The position numbers were made by a program, and so were the translations under genes. DNA of 7,519 bases from DASPJQ01 sp035299065 (GTDB taxonomy: Bacteria > Bacteroidota > Bacteroidia > Flavobacteriales_D > UBA2798). The DNA lies in NCBI GenBank assembly GCA_035299065.1, contig DATGXI010000133.1, forward strand, positions 1-7,519, written 5' to 3'. Shown in pieces: positions 5,590 to 7,519 of this stretch. A model generated the notes under the pieces. It saw nothing but the letters and a program-made list of their open reading frames with translations. It had not been told where the DNA came from and did not search any database. The first letter of the stretch is position 1; the number at the start of each line of letters is the position of its first letter.

Positions 5590-5638
5590 TGAACCGTAAC
5601 TATGAACTGCGAACTATGAATTCTGAACTGCAGAACTA
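5590..5638. repeat. Degenerate 7-base tandem repeat (GAACTNN units)
   Basis: Consecutive units GAACTGC, GAACTAT, GAATTCT and GAACTGC begin at 5604, 5611, 5618 and 5625, exactly seven bases apart. Looser copies lie on either side (GAACCG at 5591, GAACTAC at 5633). The patch sits in the gap between the 172-aa gene and the large surface-protein gene and runs into the latter's stop codon. The 10-mer GAATTCTGAA is shared with the palindrome on the other side of the 172-aa gene (4961-4970 and 5618-5627). Confidence 0.6.
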
Positions 5639-7519
5639 CCTCACCAATTGCACGGTTCCCTGATAAAAAACGCCTTCTTTGCTGCTGTTGCAACGCATTG
5701 TATATTTTAGCAAAACAAAATACACACCAGGTACAGCCGGTTGTCCATTTTGATCATTTCCGTTCCATCCCAAATCAGGATTATCACCTTTAAACATTAA
5801 TTGTCCCCACCGGTTATATATCTCAACATGGTAACTTAAAAACAAATCAAAAACCGTATCGGATGCAGTAACCTGGACAAAGCTCCTTGCATAAAACGTC
5901 TCATTATACCCGTCACCGTTTGGTGTAAATATGTTTGGAATGATTGCTTGAGCCTGGCTTGCTTCAATTATTGTAAATGCGGTGGTTGTTTCATTTCCGC
6001 TGCACGAAGAATCACTTATGGTGACAGAATAATTGCCCGCAGAAAGCTCACTTATACTTAAACCCGTTGTTGCAGGCACGGTGTTCCAGGTTACAGTATA
6101 GGGTGGTTGACCACCGGCAGGATTAACCGAGGCCGTGCCTCCACCCAGGCATGTGGCATACGTAGTATTCAGGTTGGCTTTTATATTCGAACAATCACCC
6201 AAGCCTGAAGGAATAAATGTTTTTACAAAGTTTTTTCCCGTTACATACAGCATACCTGACGGGGAAATTCTTAAATCATAAATTGTATCAGGCATGGTAT
6301 ACATTCCTGTTTCGTTTAATAAACTATCAAACTGCATTACAACTGTGGGTTTACCTAAAAAAACATTCTGGCAATCATCAGTGCTCAATCCACCCCAGTA
6401 CTTGAATTTAATACTTGAGGCCCCAAACGTTTCAATGCTTTTTGTATTGAGCAAGGTCCCGCTTACACCATCAAATTTCAACAAATCATACCCATCATAG
6501 GCATATACTGATTTATTGGAAACAGCCAACCCGTTAAACCCATTCCCGCCTTCAGAAATATACGCAATGCTTGTTACTTCTACAAAATCAAAACTGGTTG
6601 GAACAGCATAAACAACGGGTAAAAATCCAGGTATGGGACACTTTACAAGCTTGTTTGGCATGGGCCCTGGATTCGAATGCAAATAATAGCAATATCCATA
6701 ATTATCTGCAGCAAGTAAAGCTATATCTACCCGGCTGCCGGTTGCTCCTGCTGCATTAACGGGAGTGGATGTTATAAGATTTGTATCAAGGGTACACATT
6801 TGATGAACGTCAAGTATACCTCCACCGCCAATTATGGCCTGATTGGTACAACTGCTGAAAACAATACGCCACATTTCATTCATAACAGGTCCTCCGTAAT
6901 GATCGGCCAAAAGAATGCCTGAAGGTGACAACTTAATTGCATCCGGAACAGAACCATTTGAAAAGCCGTTAACCAAATAAATGCTTCCTGAATTATGATC
7001 AACTGCAAAATCACCATAGTTTGGAAATCCTCCCATCATAGGAGCTTCAATAAATACAGTAGTTGTGTAAGACCAAACCAGTGCACCAGTAACATCATAT
7101 TTCAACAGTTCAAAAGGGAAAAGCCCCCCATAAACATATGTATTGCCAGCCTTATCATAATCTACATCAAAAGCCTTGTCACCAACCGAAAACGAAGGCG
7201 TAATAACCCAGGGATCAATTATGATTATTTCGTTTGGACTTGCTTCAAGCTCATAGGTCACAACATCGCCCTTCAGGATATAAAAGTTGGGAATATTTTT
7301 TTTATTTTTCTGCAAATACGTTAAAGGGGTTCCCAGCGTAAATTTTCCGAATTCTGAATCAATAATAAGTTCACCACTGGGAACAACCGAAATTGACTTT
7401 TGTCCAATCCATTTTTCACAAATTACTGAAGGGTTGGCACCAGGCTGTAATTCATAATAGTATTTTATGCCACTGCTGTCTGCCGGAAAAAGGAAATGCG
7501 CGTTCACTCCTTCGTATAA
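5636..7519 (-). CDS. Large secreted/surface protein with SprB repeat and gliding-motility-associated C-terminal (T9SS type B) domain, 5' end missing
   Basis: The frame is open to the window edge, giving 627 visible residues; the GTG at 7507 is internal, since LYEG precedes it in frame. The visible N-terminal part (about 1-105) has YYYELQPGANPS, an SGELIIDSEFG stretch and TPLTYLQ, the pattern of the DUF7948/SBBP-associated head of Bacteroidota surface proteins. Residues about 115-435 contain some six blade-like repeats of a hydrophobic-A-x-D...G...Y type (for example FDVDYDKAGNTYVYGG and LRISPSGMLYVTG), suggesting a beta-propeller. Residues about 445-520 form one SprB-type repeat (CLGGGTASVNPAGGQPPYTV). 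The last 100 are a CHU_C domain (IPNIFTPNGDGYNETF, VEIYNRWGQLMFKG, GWNGNDQNGQPAVPGVYFV), which directs export by the type IX secretion system and surface attachment. The ligand is unknown; adhesion is plausible but inferred. Confidence 0.92.
   Translation of the reverse strand, partial: LYEGVNAHFLFPADSSGIKYYYELQPGANPSVICEKWIGQKSISVVPSGELIIDSEFGKFTLGTPLTYLQKNKKNIPNFYILKGDVVTYELEASPNEIIIIDPWVITPSFSVGDKAFDVDYDKAGNTYVYGGLFPFELLKYDVTGALVWSYTTTVFIEAPMMGGFPNYGDFAVDHNSGSIYLVNGFSNGSVPDAIKLSPSGILLADHYGGPVMNEMWRIVFSSCTNQAIIGGGGILDVHQMCTLDTNLITSTPVNAAGATGSRVDIALLAADNYGYCYYLHSNPGPMPNKLVKCPIPGFLPVVYAVPTSFDFVEVTSIAYISEGGNGFNGLAVSNKSVYAYDGYDLLKFDGVSGTLLNTKSIETFGASSIKFKYWGGLSTDDCQNVFLGKPTVVMQFDSLLNETGMYTMPDTIYDLRISPSGMLYVTGKNFVKTFIPSGLGDCSNIKANLNTTYATCLGGGTASVNPAGGQPPYTVTWNTVPATTGLSISELSAGNYSVTISDSSCSGNETTTAFTIIEASQAQAIIPNIFTPNGDGYNETFYARSFVQVTASDTVFDLFLSYHVEIYNRWGQLMFKGDNPDLGWNGNDQNGQPAVPGVYFVLLKYTMRCNSSKEGVFYQGTVQLVR

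Noticed and set aside
4961..5638. CRISPR array from the short repeats
   Set aside because: Units are 7 bases long, degenerate and directly adjacent, with no spacers of constant length and no cas genes.
6217..7324. Plus-strand open frames within the large surface-protein gene
   Set aside because: They lie opposite a continuous coding region with recognisable domains and show no protein signatures.
7505..7507. GTG at 7507 as the start of the large surface protein
   Set aside because: The frame stays open to the window edge (LYEG precedes it) and the residues around it belong to a conserved-looking domain with no signal peptide, so the gene is 5'-truncated by the window.

Overview
The window looks like a chromosomal core segment from a member of the Bacteroidota (Flavobacteriia/Sphingobacteriia/Chitinophagia-like; genus not resolvable). 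The evidence is: a Bacteroidota-only ribosomal neighbourhood (rpmB, rpmG, DUF4295 gene, ftsY); promoters of the TTG-N19-TAnnTTTG type; start codons preceded by A/T-rich sequence instead of clear Shine-Dalgarno motifs; and a protein ending in a gliding-motility-associated (type IX secretion, type B) C-terminal domain. Nothing resembles a phage, transposon, defence system or CRISPR array.

Left part (1-3107, all minus strand). Read in the direction of transcription, this holds crcB (fluoride channel), rpmB (L28), an exported aminopeptidase P-like M24 peptidase, rpmG (L33), a 50-residue DUF4295 protein missed by long-ORF calling, and the 5' end of ftsY, cut by the window edge. rpmB and rpmG each have a near-identical promoter, TTG-N19-TACCTTTGCA. 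Good hairpin-plus-T-tract terminators follow rpmB and the DUF4295 gene. The usual rpmB-rpmG pair is therefore split by the peptidase gene into two transcription units.

Middle part (3162-4951, plus strand). Divergent from crcB is a saccharopine dehydrogenase (L-glutamate forming) of lysine catabolism. A small predicted lipoprotein gene follows only 5 bases downstream and is probably in the same operon.

Right part (4952-7519). The whole gap between the lipoprotein and the next, convergent gene is filled by a perfect 26-bp inverted repeat with an 8-base loop, built from degenerate 7-base units. A secreted protein of unknown function (172 aa, minus strand) follows. On its other side lies a second patch of related 7-base units. 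The window ends inside a large cell-surface or secreted protein (minus strand, N-terminus outside the window). It has a DUF7948/SBBP-like head, a beta-propeller-like middle, one SprB-type repeat and a CHU_C sorting domain.

No convincing new multi-gene system is present. The points most worth a second look are the peptidase gene splitting the ribosomal operon, with a terminator ending six bases before its start codon, and the palindromic and heptameric intergenic repeats bracketing the 172-aa gene. No stretch over 300 bases lacks a gene; the longest gap is 270-465.
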